Shown: piece after piece, positions 11,301-22,638 of the stretch
Position numbering within the stretch: position 1 is the first letter of the stretch
How the letters are laid out: every line of letters begins with the position of its first letter
Assembly (NCBI GenBank): GCA_024220505.1
Contig: JAKZZE010000012.1
Span: forward strand, 744,001-808,000
Reading direction: 5' to 3'
Source of the DNA: Rhizopus arrhizus
Lineage: Eukaryota > Mucoromycota > Mucoromycetes > Mucorales > Rhizopodaceae
Length of the DNA stretch: 64,000 nt
The notes under the pieces: model-generated
What the model was told of the DNA's origin: nothing
The model's database searches: none
The model's input: the letters and a program-made list of their open reading frames with translations, nothing else
Translations under genes and position numbers: made by a program

Positions 11301-13141
11301 TTTGTCGCTTGATAGAATTCAACTTGGTTTGTTACTCAAAATATATTAAGTATTCATTGTCGAATTTCAGTAAAATCCGAATTAGTATATGCGTTCAACA
11401 AGATAACGTTGAGCATGGGCAATACATTAGATAACAGCAGTAACATTGAAAGCGTTAGAAAAAAGAAAAAATATTCTGTACTTCTTTACGATCCCAATAA
11501 GAAAATGAAGCGTAGTCACAGTTTCTTTTTTTTTCTTTCACTTTGTCTTTTTTCCTCATATCACACATTTTCACCTTACGTTGTTTTCTTGTTCTAAATG
11601 ATATGCTTTGAAGATATATTGTAATTTAAGACAAAAAGAAATATGAAAACTAAAGTAGAGCTTTTTAACTACTAATCATACCTTCCACTGAATTAACCTA
11701 TATATGCTCGTCGCAGAAAGCTGTCATTGTTTAGCTAGCACATCCTTAGAGGAATGCATTTCTCTTCAATTTACTTTTCGTGTAACCTCTTTTCTGTCTT
11801 TTCTCCGAAAAGTATACATAAAAAACATCTGATATAAATTTAATTGAAATGCAATATCCTGTTTAAAATTACTATTAACACATACATTGAGAAATGATTC
11901 GAACAAAGAAAGCATAATTGAACTTGAATTATATTTACATTAATAACAAGAGAACCTAGACAAAACAGAGAAATATCAATGCTTAATGCTTGATTAAATT
12001 TTGATCGAAAACAATTGGGTATTATTTTGACTATTTTTGGGTTTTCTGAGTTTCATAATAATTTTCAAACGTGGGATGCGTCATTGTGTTACTTGGCTAC
12101 TCTTCTTGGTTTACAAAGCCTTATAGATAATGTTCTATGTTTACTGCTATTGAGAAACGGTTGTACTAGAGCTTGCTTGTAGATGCGGTTTAAAACTTAC
12201 AGATGTTTAATTGAAAAGTCTGAGATTTAATGAATTTCATATTTTCATGGAATTACAGCTTCCTCGTTTTTTTTTTTTTTTTTTTTTTTTTTTTGAAAAC
12301 AAGCAATGCTTTCTATTTAAAAAAATAGAGCTCTTATATCTAAAAAGCCAATCCTATTTTAAGATCTCCATATTAATTACCTTAAACAAATACATTTTAG
12401 ATAGTATGTTGATATCTATGAAATAATTCATGAATGTAGTCAATTGATAAACCAAAGGCACTACCAAACTTATTGACCACAGCGGCTGCTGTTTTCTGAA
12501 TTTCCTCGTGGAAGCCAGAAAATAACACTATTTATTTTTAGAAAACGCGCTGCTAATTTTACATAAGCTGTGTTGCAGAAGAATAAACAAGCGATATAGT
12601 TTAGCCCTTTGGGGTAGTGATGCCATGCTTTTCTTGGTAGTAAATTTGTATATATAGAACTGAATTGATGCAAAAAGGCAAACTATAACTCGATTTAGAA
12701 AATGAAGCCGAGTTGTACATCTTTATCATTAAAAATTTAGAGTTTTTTTTTGCAGAATTTTTTTGATTAATAAAACATAATTGAGCAATAAACTCAGCAT
12801 AGCGCATGTTTCTAATGTGCTTTCTACTGTTATGTTATCCTTTTTTCTCTTTTGCTCAAAAATAAAGATAAATTTAGATATTCTATACCAAGCAGTGTTG
12901 CACAGACATGGTATCACCTTTGGAGTCTTGGGATTTTCCTCGTGTTTCGGTGCAATGAAAAGAGATCGTCTGCTTAACGTTCGTATTTATCTCATAATTA
13001 TGAGATTTATAAAAGCTAAAAAAAATTATATATATTCTTTTTCTTCTCTATATCCATTTTTACTTTAATCTTTTCTATTCCTCTCATTAATATCTCCTCT
13101 TCCTATTTATTCTCCTTTCCCTTCAATCTACTTTCCTTTTA
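8321..13141. other. long gene-poor spacer
   Basis: About 4.8 kb without a convincing gene. It is AT-rich, with an (AT)n run at 8682-8701 and a 26-base T run near 12270-12294. Short open frames around 11409-11597, 12211-12426 and 12601-13068 are low-complexity or need non-ATG starts. One 56-codon ORF at 11010-11180 is listed separately. The last 100 bp before 13142 are pyrimidine-rich, as expected for the promoter and 5' leader of the LysM gene. Confidence 0.6.
11010..11180 (+). CDS. small ORF, 56 residues, function unknown
   Basis: ATG at 11010 opens a 56-residue frame closing with TGA at 11178-11180. The peptide begins MTKISGIGKQTPGHLRG and continues with a charged, non-repetitive part (QLERNVKSVAQRLEKN, DEIKEWMKSGL) likely to form an amphipathic helix. 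Its composition is more protein-like than neighbouring random frames, but there is no recognised domain and no clear promoter. It could be an exon of a gene not resolved here, or chance. Confidence 0.25.
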   Translation: MTKISGIGKQTPGHLRGMTFQLERNVKSVAQRLEKNDNGNDEIKEWMKSGLNILKR

Positions 13142-14528
13142 ATGGTTCGCGTATTGTCTGTAGTCTGTGCAGCTGTTGCACTTTTTTCAACAGCAGCGGT
13201 AGCTAAAAAGTCTGACGTTGTTCAGCAATATACTGTTAGTTGTAGTAAAACTTACATAGTCAAAAATGGAGATACTGTAAGTACTTCAATGAGACTCAGC
13301 CAATTCTTTTTACTCATAATTTGTTACATTAGTGTAGTAAAATTGATAAAGCATTTGGTTTGACCTTCAGCAAGTTGAGAAAATGGAATCCTTCTAGTAA
13401 GATAACATGATACCATTGCTAGTTGATAATTGACCTAACTAATCCATTTTTAAGTTAATTCTCGTTGTACTAATCTTTACATTGATCAAGTGCTTTGTCT
13501 CAGGTAAAGCGATTGAGCATGAAAATATTTAGTTTTATTAATTCACTGATTGTTCAATCATAGCGCTCCAGTAACTAAGTCTTCAGCTGTTAATGTTGGC
13601 CACAAGGCTACCAAAACAAAGACTACCAAGAAGTCTACCAAGAAGAAGTCCACCAAAAAGTCCACCAAGAAGAAGTCTACCAAGACCAAAACAACCACCG
13701 TTTTGACCATGACTAATACTCCACCTGAATGTAGAACAGATGATGATTGTTCTGGTATTCGGTAAATATATTTCATATAAAAAGTTAATTACATATTATA
13801 ACACCCTTTCTAGTTGCTGTAACCTTTTCACCAACAAATGTGTTCTCGATCCTGAGGGTACTATTTGTGATATCAAGCCTACTACCACTGTCATAAAGAC
13901 TACCGTTAAAGGCACCAAAACCATCACAACTAAAGTAACTACCAAGAATACTACTCCTGCTACCCCTACCGCTACCACTACTCCCGGACTTAGTGGTTTA
14001 ACTGTTCAAATCTCTAGTTCTGCTGATTTTTGTCTCTTTTTACCTCCTTCCCCTGGTAATAAGGATGCCAACGGTGGAAAGGTCGATAAAGACGCTATTG
14101 CTGATTCTGAAAAGAATGCTGTTTCATTCTGTACCAAGCCTAATATCAACGCTCCTGGTGCTGGTATTTTTCCTACTGGATTTATTAAAAAGGCCAGATA
14201 TCAAACCAATACTGCTGCCGGCTTTGTTCAAGTACGCGGAACCTTGGATATCTCAGCATATGACTTGAGCAGCAAAGACGACGGTGGACAGTACGACAAT
14301 CATGGTAAAGGATCACCTCCTAAATCCGCCTGTGCTGGCTACCCTTATTATGTCAGCTTGATTGAGCCTAGCTCAGCAGACTTTTGTATTAGATGGTAAG
14401 CTAACCAACATACAAACTAAGTGAATTACACATATACTCATGCTTTTCTTTGTAGTTGTGAATCATACTCTGATTGTAATGCTGGCAGAAGCGCTTACGG
14501 TTGTGATCGTGTAGTTCCTGAACTTTAA
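13142..14528 (+). CDS. secreted LysM-domain protein with a Cys-containing C-terminal domain
   Basis: Six exons (13142-13276, 13333-13396, 13455-13503, 13564-13761, 13814-14395, 14456-14528) give 366 residues. A signal peptide covers about residues 1-20 (MVRVLSVVCAAVALFSTAAV). Residues about 30-82 form one LysM domain: YTVSCSKTYIVKNGDTC, then LRKWNPS and CTNLYIDQVLC, the classic fungal pattern with paired Cys. A Lys/Ser/Thr linker of repeated TKKS units follows, then a Cys-rich piece (ECRTDDDCSG, RCCNLFTNKCV), a Thr-rich linker, and a C-terminal domain of about 150 residues with SSADFCLFLPPSPG, DDGGQYDNHGKG and a CCESYSDCNAG end. LysM binds chitin or other GlcNAc polymers, so the product probably acts at the cell wall or outside. 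The C-terminal domain recurs in fungal secreted proteins as far as I recall, but I know no function for it. Confidence 0.85.
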
Positions 14529-17039
14529 TAAAGATTAAAATTACTTTTTTTTTCCTATCGAATGTATGTCTTAATAAGTGCATACTCATTTTATTTAGCT
14601 CGTATGTAAATAATTTATTAGCGTTTTTTTGACTTATATTACTATGATTTAGTTAAAAATCAGAAATGATGCTAGTTTGGATGTATATTTGTATATATAT
14701 AAAGCTATTATTAATCTGAAATTCACGGTCATTGAAGCTGCATGTATTTTTGTTGCACTACCAATATATGAAAAAACTTAAAAACTTAGAAAAGTAGGAT
14801 GAAACAGTATTAGCTGAATATACTTAATAGGCAGAATCCTGTAATTTAAGCATAAGGTTACTGCAAGCTGTAAACCTATAAGATTACATCCCTTCAATAG
14901 TCTTGTTTGATTTTCCTTTCGATAGGTTAAATCTTTTTCCCTTTTTAAGCACCAAAAGTAATTTATATGCTTCTGTAATGAATTTAGTTTAGCTGAATAT
15001 TTTTGCTTGATTTAATATAAATCAGCCATATCAGCTTTACTATTTTTCAACATTTGATTTTGAAAAAACGGATTAAAGATGCGACTATGATCCTATTAAT
15101 TTTGTAATAATCTTAGTTCATCTCCAGAACGTGTAGATATAAGGCAGGTAACAAACAATGATAAATTGACCTTGGAAAGAGCACTTTTAAAAAGTTAATA
15201 AAAAATGTGTTACTATCAGCAAGAAATAGAGATAATAAATGACTTTTTGATATCCTTAATTGATTTCCCTTGGTCAAATAAGAAAATACGTTCATAATAC
15301 TGAAACATGAAAAACAATGACAATGCTAAAGTATGCAGTAAAATATAATAAATAATCCAAATAAAAAGCTTATCATTATTGGTGGGAAAGTTAAAAGTAC
15401 CTCATAAAGCTCTAAAGAAGGTATTAATGGTGTAAAATATCATTAATACTAATACATGATAGAATGGAAATGAATAAATGCGTAAACAAAAGAAACTGCT
15501 AGCCAACAAAAAACAGTTTCTCTTTGCTCTCTTTCTTCATTAAAGGTAATAAATACCAAGTCAAAGGCGGAATTGATATATCAATGTTTCCTGCTTTGAT
15601 TCAAATAATCTTCAATGTCTTTGAAATTTAGAAAATACTAGATCAAATTTATGAAGCAATAAGAAATGTAAAGATAAACCCAGAAAAGTGTCTTTCTTTC
15701 TGGATTAAAGCTTCAATAATACAAGTAGTCAATTTGTTTACATAATTCAATGTGTTGAGTATACATAAAGCCATCTTAATGAAATCTTATCTCTATAGAC
15801 TTTCTCAGTACGGAAAAATGAGGTGGTTAGGTACAGATCTAGTTTGCAAAAATCAAAAATATTAGTTGGTAATTAATGTTATAGTCTTTGATGTGATTGT
15901 AAAAGGCTACCTTCTTTAGCAAGGAACATTAATGACCAAGCATCTCAGTGAAGAAGAAATTGAAGGGTAGACAGCAAATGGTGTTTTTAATTTGGTTTTG
16001 CTTTATGGCTATGCGGAAGCTCAGTGAAGAACGGTTTGACCGGTTCAATTATGTTTCAAAAGTAACAAAATACTTGCATGATATACAGACTAATTGCCCG
16101 TGATACTACCAATGCAACTTAGTCTCTTCAAGCAAGGAAGCTCATCTTGAGAAACAGCCATCAACAATTGAATTTATGGTCAATTATAATTAACAAACAG
16201 TACTATTGATTTCCTTAAATAAAGTAGATTGTATTATTATATGCTTCTTCTTTCTAGGATTAAAAGCACTCCATTACTTTTTTTTTTTTTTTTTTTTTTT
16301 TTTACCAATCCTGTTGGCAAACTGTATTGGTTGATGAAATCTGGAAGATATAATTCCTTTGAATGTTTATAATAAACTGTCTTCAGCTCAATAAAATGAG
16401 TTATTTTATTGTACTTTTTCTACCTTTATTGAATTGATTTTTTATTGGATGTCTAATAGAAAGAGAAGATAAAAATCAAAGTATGTTAGTTTTTAGCTTG
16501 TAAAGAGTTTTATGCTCTATTTTGCTTTTCTAAGAACAAAGCAAAGAGAAAGAGAGAAAAGGAACGGATGACTGGATGCAGTTAATAGCAAATTTATAAA
16601 ACAAAGAAAAGATGAATTAACTGAGCCCAGACATAAACGATCGTTTTATTAGTGCAAACCAAAAACTGTAGCCGCACAGTTTTGATTGATAATGACCCGA
16701 CTTATATAAGTCTGTACAACAGATATCAAACCCAACATAAAGTATTCCAAAAAGTAACGTTCATAGAATCCTATATAATTTAGGCACTGAACATTGCCAT
16801 GCGCTTATAGTATTTTTAAGCGTATTTTGAATATTCTCTCAAGACATTTTGACCACTGGACACAGGTTTCGTGCTGGATCAAATTTCAGCAGAAGAAGCC
16901 GTTGTAAAACACAAAATTGAGTTTACGATTATGTCACCGCCCTAAAGTTCACATAAACAATTCTTTTCTTCTTTTTTTGTTTAGTTGACACTGTAGTTTG
17001 ATATATTTTTACTTTGTTTTAATATAGGCATATACCTAC
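14529..17039. other. gene-free spacer
   Basis: About 2.5 kb of AT-rich sequence with only short, stop-riddled frames. It has a T run at about 16279-16303. The final part would hold the promoter of the transporter gene at 17040. No transposon motif was recognised. Confidence 0.6.
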
Positions 17040-18296
17040 ATGAACCCACAACAAGAACCACCAGCAAACTCTATACCTTCCGACATTACTACTATTAATG
17101 AATCTACAGCGCTTTTATTTCAGGAACAGTATCAAACCGGAAGTTTGACAGCCAACTCCGGTTTTCAAAGTTACCGACCGCAATCGATTTGGTCACTGAG
17201 TGTCAATACAACAGCTCGCCAAAAGGAAGTGAGGAGCATTATACTGCTACTTACATCGTCAATACTATTTGCTATCATTTCTGCGATTGTAAAATACTTG
17301 GGAAACGAGATACCTTCTTTCGAGATAGTCCTTGTTCGGTCTATCGCGCAACTGCTTCTTGGCTTGATTGGCTGCTTGATTTTTGGTGTTGATCCGTTAG
17401 GAAAAAAGTGTGCTCGAAAATGGATCTTCTTTAGAGCTGTCGTGAACTCTACTGCATTATTTTTATTTTATTATGCTCTGACAACATTAACTCTGTTAGA
17501 TACTACAGGTAATGCAGCCCTTGCATCGAAAAGAGAGGCAGACTGATTTTTTTCTCTTTTTTCTTTAGTTATATTTTTTGTTAGCCCGATATTTAGAATT
17601 GTCATTGCATCAGGCACTTTGAATGAAAGTTATTCAGCAAAAGACGGCTTCTATTCAATCATCTGCTTCATTGCTCTTTTGCTTGTAATAAAACCTGGTT
17701 CCTTGTTCAATCAACAAACAATAGAAGGCAGTTCGAGGCTATACGGAATTTCTTGTGCTCTTATTGGGACATACATGTCAGCTATGACCTATATAACAGT
17801 TCGAAAGATAGGATCAGATACACACGCACTTGTACATATGGTGTACTCTGGTTTTGTGGCATCTTGTTTTGGTTTGTTCATTTGTTTATTTTGTTGGCAA
17901 GAGTTTGTGATTCCTGATTATCATCAATTCAAAAACCAGTTTATGCTTGGATCTATCGGTGTTTTTGCCTTCCTGGGGCAATGTTTACTTAATGAAGGGT
18001 AGGATGTATTTTTAACATAAATTCATATATCCGTATATTCATTGTTGAATCACAGATTGAAATTAACTCCGTTTGGTCTTGCAAGCCTTATACACGCAAG
18101 TGATGTTACCTTAGCATTTTTGTTTGGTGCAATTCTGTTTGAGGAGCATCCGGGATTTTATTCTATCCTCGGTTCTACTATTGCAGTCTTTACGATTACT
18201 GCAATCAATGTAAATGAATGGCATAGGTATCAAATAAAAGCTGCTGTGACAAGACGTAGGCCAAAAGAAAGGCTTGTTCAGCAGCAAAGAGAATAA
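17040..18296 (+). CDS. EamA/DMT-superfamily membrane transporter (SLC35G-like)
   Basis: Three exons (17040-17508, 17569-17998, 18056-18296) give 379 residues. After about 65 polar residues the protein shows about ten hydrophobic segments in two halves. The first half contains SIILLLTSSILFAIISAIVK, then EIVLVRSIAQLLLGL and FRAVVNSTALFLFYYAL; the second has LKLTPFGLASLIHASDVTLA and FLFGAILFEEHPGFYSILG. The R-x-x-x-(Q/x) segment in TM3 and the E-H/P near the last helices are typical of EamA-type drug/metabolite transporters of the SLC35G/G1 group. Substrate is unknown. A basic C-terminal tail (RRRPKERL) faces the cytosol by prediction. Its stop lies only 77 bp from the convergent seryl-tRNA synthetase stop. 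Confidence 0.85.
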
Positions 18297-18373
18297 GAAT
18301 GAACAATATTCTCTTTTTTTTTTTTTAAGAAATTTACAATCATTTTTATGTAAGATATTTACAACAATTTGTT

Positions 18374-19939
18374 CTATATTTTGAAAACAGCAGGCTCATT
18401 TGGAATCCATTTGCGAAGAGGCAAAGGTATGTCAACAGAACCATCTTTTTTCTGATGTGTTTCTAACAAAGCAACGATCACTCTAGGAATTGCCATGGCT
18501 GTACCATTCAATGTATGACAATAATTAACCCACTTTTCTTTAACATGCCAAGGTACACGCACATCTTTCGGCCCTACGTTTTCTTTAAATTCAGAAGACA
18601 GATATCGAACATCCAAACGACGAGTTTGGTAATCTGTGCAATTTGAAGTGGATGATATCTTTAAACAAAGTCAGTGAATCCTTTACAACGGTTGTATAAA
18701 AACAGCCCTTACCTCTCCCCAGCCATTCTTTCCGGGCATCCAAGCTTCTATATCATACTTTCTGTAGGCACTAGCGCCAAGTTCTTCCGTGGGCATATCT
18801 AACACACGAAAACATAGTCCTAATTCTGAAAACATCTCTTCTTGTAAAGATCTAAGTTCTTGAAGCATGTCTTCGCTTTGAGCAGGTGTTGTGACTGTAA
18901 ACAATTCTACTTTCGAAAACTGATGGACTCTGTACAATCCACGTTCTTCAGCCGAACCATGTCCTGCCTCAGCTCTAAATGAATGACTGAATCCGACCAA
19001 CTTTTTTGGTAGTTCCTCTTCCTTTAGTAGTTTTTGAGCAAACATACCAGCCAGAGGGATTTCTGCCGTACCCACTAAACAAAGTTTTGGAGCTGTTGTA
19101 TTGATTGTACTTGCTGTTGAGACATCGTAGATCTGTGAAGCTTCCTTTTTACGAGGTTGAAAGCCGCAACCATAAGCGATTGATGTGCGAACCAAATCAG
19201 GGGCTAGCACAGGCATAAACCCCTTTGAAGCTGCTTTATGCATAGCATATTGAGTTAACGCGAACTCTAACCAGGCACCGCCATTTTTCAAATAATAAAA
19301 TTTGGAGCCTGTGACCAGTGCTGCCTGCTCAAAGTCAACCATATCTAGATTCTCGGCGATGGTCAAGTGATCTTTTAAAGGAAACTCGCTGCTTCTTCTA
19401 GGCGTTCCTACCGTTTTTAATATTTTAGCATTAGCTTCAGGCCCAATAGGTGTCTGTGGGTGTGTGTCGTTTGGGATCAGTAAAGCTTGATTGACAAGTT
19501 CGGATTCTACTTTGACGAGTTTTTCTTCCACTTGTCGTAATTGCTCCTTCCAGTGCTTTGCTTTACTAATGTATGTCTCTCGCTCTTCTTTTGATTTGGC
19601 TGAACGAATAGACTGGTTGACTTGGTCACGTTCTTGACGGAAAGATTCTGCTTTTTGTTTTAATTCAGATTTTTCCTCAAAAAGATTCTTGACATTGTAG
19701 ACACAGTCTGGCTCATAATTTCTTAGTTTCATATTTTTAGCAATGGTCTCTGTATGTTCAGCATATCGTTGAAGGTTGAGCTGAGGCTGTATCCTGTGAA
19801 CATCCTCTTCTATCGCACTAGTCGTGTACCAAAAGTGAGTGATGACAGGTCGTATTTGCCTTGCTTGTCTGTTGTATGTTTGCAATGTCCTCAGCATTTT
19901 ACAAGAGATTAAAGCAGAAAAATACTTTGCCCTGGTCAA
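18374..19939 (-). CDS. DIA4: mitochondrial seryl-tRNA synthetase
   Basis: Two exons (19939-18713, 18658-18374; intron 54 bp) give 503 residues. The N-terminal 40 residues are rich in Arg, Ser, Thr and lack acids, as in a mitochondrial targeting sequence; an internal Met (MLRTLQTYNRQ, codon at 19897) is an alternative start. Residues about 60-150 form the long antiparallel coiled-coil arm that grips the tRNA long variable arm. The class II core follows: motif 2 as FRAEAGHGSAEERGLYRVHQ with the ATP-binding Arg, and motif 3 in NGTAMAIPRVIVALLETHQ. The enzyme charges tRNA-Ser with serine. The presequence, and the length compared with bacterial SerRS, argue for the organellar rather than the cytosolic enzyme. 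It converges on the EamA transporter. Confidence 0.93.
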
Positions 19940-20241
19940 CTCACTCTTATTTTTTAATTGCCGCCTGAATGATCATGATTTTACCTTTCATATAACAGTG
20001 AATACGGATTTATTTCACAACATGTATGCAAATATTGTTTTCAAGTCATTTGGAGACTAAAGCACGTTGAGTTATAATTGGCTTTGGTGATAAAATGAAT
20101 GGGGCTAATATTAATAAGATACATGATGTTATTTTTTGATGATTCAAAATTTTAAATATTTATTGAATAAAATAAATAATGATTATATACATATACATGG
20201 GACATAAAGGTAAATCTGTACAATACAATAATAGGAGCACA
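19940..20241. other. spacer between two minus-strand genes
   Basis: About 300 bp between the start of the seryl-tRNA synthetase and the stop of the transcription factor. The minus strand has AATAAA-like signals near 20160-20175 that could end the transcription factor mRNA. Nothing else is seen. Confidence 0.5.
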
Positions 20242-22638
20242 TTACACCATAGGATGCTCATCAATGAAAAGGAACTTGTTCATTTTGCGTGGATTAAAAT
20301 AACGAAATCGGGTTTGATTTTTGCTGCTGTTGACAAATTGTGGTTGTTGTTGCTGCTTAGATGGGTTTGGACTGGGTGGGACATAGTTGCTGAATTGGAC
20401 AAAAGAAGGAGTAGCTGAGAATGAGGATTTTCTGTTGGGGTGATGTTCGATTGTTGTAGGAGATACGCTGAATTGATTTTGAAATGTAATAGGTTTCCTT
20501 TGCTGTTTAGGCTGCTTGGTTTGTTTGACAGGTAATGACTGTTGCTGGGTAATTTCTGTAGGGTTAACATGAGGCTTGAGGTGGGCCAAAAAGAAATCTG
20601 GCTTTTTGACTGCTGTAATATCATCTTTCATTTCATATCTGTGAGGTGTTGTCAATTGATGTCTGCGAATTTCAACTTGCATCCAATCAGCTATTTGAAA
20701 ACAACCTTTAGAGCCAGATTGGTATTCTAATGTGTTGTATAAGATATCAAATGCCTTCAAGAGCCCTTGATTAAAGTCTTCTACTTTGATTCCATAAATG
20801 ATTTTCGCTTGGTCTTTGGTCGAAGCACATGCGTGATAAATATCCATAGCCACTGAAATAACCTCAGCTGCTCTCCACAACTCATCGCGATCAAAAGCAC
20901 ATCGACCAACATCAACCATGTTACAGGTCTTGATGGTACTGAGTTGAACCAAGGCGGTAGATAGACAGATATTGAGGGATTCTAAAGAAGCTTGACTGGG
21001 ACGAGGATCATGCATTTCTGGAATAAACAACTTGTGAAGAATGATGCGTGTCGCATTATATTCAATATTCACACGGAGACAAGCTGTGAAGAGATCAGCG
21101 CAGCCATACTCAAAACCACTGCCAAGTTGAAGATATTTGGGTAAACCATCATGAAAGTCAAGTAAGCGTTTGTCATACTCTGCTAGCTGTTCCACAGTCA
21201 ACTCTGAATTGTCGGTATCATAGAGGGCTGCCACAATATCAGCTTGTATTCTCCAAAGAGATAAGCAGTGAATGAAAGCAATCACGCTATTTTCATCTTC
21301 ATCGATGTCTTGTTCAAATATCTGAGGAAGATCGATCTCACCAGGTACGCGAGGTTGAGGGGTATTTTTAGGTGCTCCAGCAGACCAGAAATAAAAATCC
21401 ATAGCCCAGACAAACCACCAAAGTCTTGTATCCATTTCTTTTTCATAACAGTCAACATCTTCATTTGCCATACGAGGGTAAATTTTGAGTTCATGAAGAG
21501 CAGAGACAGCCATGCCTACATAATGATGACGTTTGGAAGGTTCAACACGGACACTCATAAATATTAAAGCAATGATTGTATATCTATCAGGTGTATCAAA
21601 GGATTGTGAGAGACATTCACGAGCACGACTATAAAAGTAATCTTCTTGCTCCCGAATCTTGTCTTGATCTTTCATAAAGTGACTCAAACCAGGTCGTGAG
21701 TGATGAGTGACCATATGTCGAAAGACATAAGAACACATGGCATTGACTATCAGTGTATCCATAGGTTTCTCTTGGGACTTATACCAGGTTAAAAATTCAT
21801 CCTTTTTGATGAATGGCTTGAATCGTACCCAGCAAGCAAAAAAGGAATCCACACAGGCGTCCGTTATTTCTCGTAAGCTACAGATTGAATTCAAGTTTGG
21901 GTTCAAATTGGGTGTTTGGCCGATATCAGGTGTACAAGCAAAATAATTGACGGGTTTTGTTCGGCTGCTTTTATTACGGTAGAGTAACATCTTGTCTGGT
22001 TGAGGTTGATTTTTATCTAAATCGTTTGTATTGTCGGTGTCACTAGAGCATAAATGACTGAAAGCATCAATTAATGAGCGTAATTCTGATGCGTTTGATA
22101 TTTTTGCTGCAAAGTTAAATCCCTTTTCGGTATAAGAAAATTGAATTTTGGATAAGGCATCTGCAACCAATGGACTTACAGAAGGGAAATCGGCAAGTGA
22201 GTCAAGTGATTGTGAGGAAGGTGATGTAGCAGGAGCAATTGTGGCAGCAGTTGTTGTTACTGTTGCTGCTGAAATCGAAGGACGAGGACTGGTTTGGCTG
22301 AAATAATCATCTTGCCAGTATAAGCTCGATTGAGGTGTCATGTTTTCTAAGCTTCCAATATCAAATTGCTCTGAGCCATTATCAGAAGAAGGTATATTAA
22401 TAGGCGTAGCTGGTAATGTATAATCAGCCATTGGGCTAGTCACAACATATGATTGAGAATTATTCATCATAAAAGATTTACTGTTCCAATCGCTGTGGTC
22501 CACAGTATGATTTATTGTATTGTTTTGATTGAAGATTTCAATACTTGTATTATACCAATCATCATCTTTGGGTTCATTTAATGATATATCATTGGCTCGA
22601 ATTCTTTTAACAGATCTTTGCAGTGTATCAAAAGGCAT
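20242..22638 (-). CDS. fungal-specific transcription factor domain protein, no zinc cluster
   Basis: A single exon encodes 798 residues. The N-terminal 190 residues are Ser/Thr/Asn-rich and disordered. Residues about 255-560 show the fungal transcription factor middle homology region: ITDACVDSFFACWVRFKPF, TLIVNAMCSYVFRHMV, RYTIIALIFMSVRVEPSKRH, DTRLWWFVWAMDFYFWSAGA and the conserved Pro-rich turn PRVPGEIDLPQ. The C-terminal part is Gln/Pro-rich. Such proteins normally have an N-terminal Zn2Cys6 cluster, but no six-cysteine motif is present, and no upstream exon supplying one could be seen in the 300 bp before the ATG. It may act as a co-regulator, bind DNA differently, or have lost its DNA-binding part. 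Target genes cannot be told. Confidence 0.85.
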   Translation of the reverse strand: MPFDTLQRSVKRIRANDISLNEPKDDDWYNTSIEIFNQNNTINHTVDHSDWNSKSFMMNNSQSYVVTSPMADYTLPATPINIPSSDNGSEQFDIGSLENMTPQSSLYWQDDYFSQTSPRPSISAATVTTTAATIAPATSPSSQSLDSLADFPSVSPLVADALSKIQFSYTEKGFNFAAKISNASELRSLIDAFSHLCSSDTDNTNDLDKNQPQPDKMLLYRNKSSRTKPVNYFACTPDIGQTPNLNPNLNSICSLREITDACVDSFFACWVRFKPFIKKDEFLTWYKSQEKPMDTLIVNAMCSYVFRHMVTHHSRPGLSHFMKDQDKIREQEDYFYSRARECLSQSFDTPDRYTIIALIFMSVRVEPSKRHHYVGMAVSALHELKIYPRMANEDVDCYEKEMDTRLWWFVWAMDFYFWSAGAPKNTPQPRVPGEIDLPQIFEQDIDEDENSVIAFIHCLSLWRIQADIVAALYDTDNSELTVEQLAEYDKRLLDFHDGLPKYLQLGSGFEYGCADLFTACLRVNIEYNATRIILHKLFIPEMHDPRPSQASLESLNICLSTALVQLSTIKTCNMVDVGRCAFDRDELWRAAEVISVAMDIYHACASTKDQAKIIYGIKVEDFNQGLLKAFDILYNTLEYQSGSKGCFQIADWMQVEIRRHQLTTPHRYEMKDDITAVKKPDFFLAHLKPHVNPTEITQQQSLPVKQTKQPKQQRKPITFQNQFSVSPTTIEHHPNRKSSFSATPSFVQFSNYVPPSPNPSKQQQQPQFVNSSKNQTRFRYFNPRKMNKFLFIDEHPMV

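Noticed and set aside
12601..13068. Several overlapping short ORFs before the LysM gene
   Set aside because: Starts are mostly non-ATG, composition is AT-driven, and no splice model links them.
13621..13690. Tandem repeat of TKKS codons considered as a CRISPR-like or satellite array
   Set aside because: It is an in-frame coding linker of the LysM protein; no CRISPR array is present anywhere in the window.
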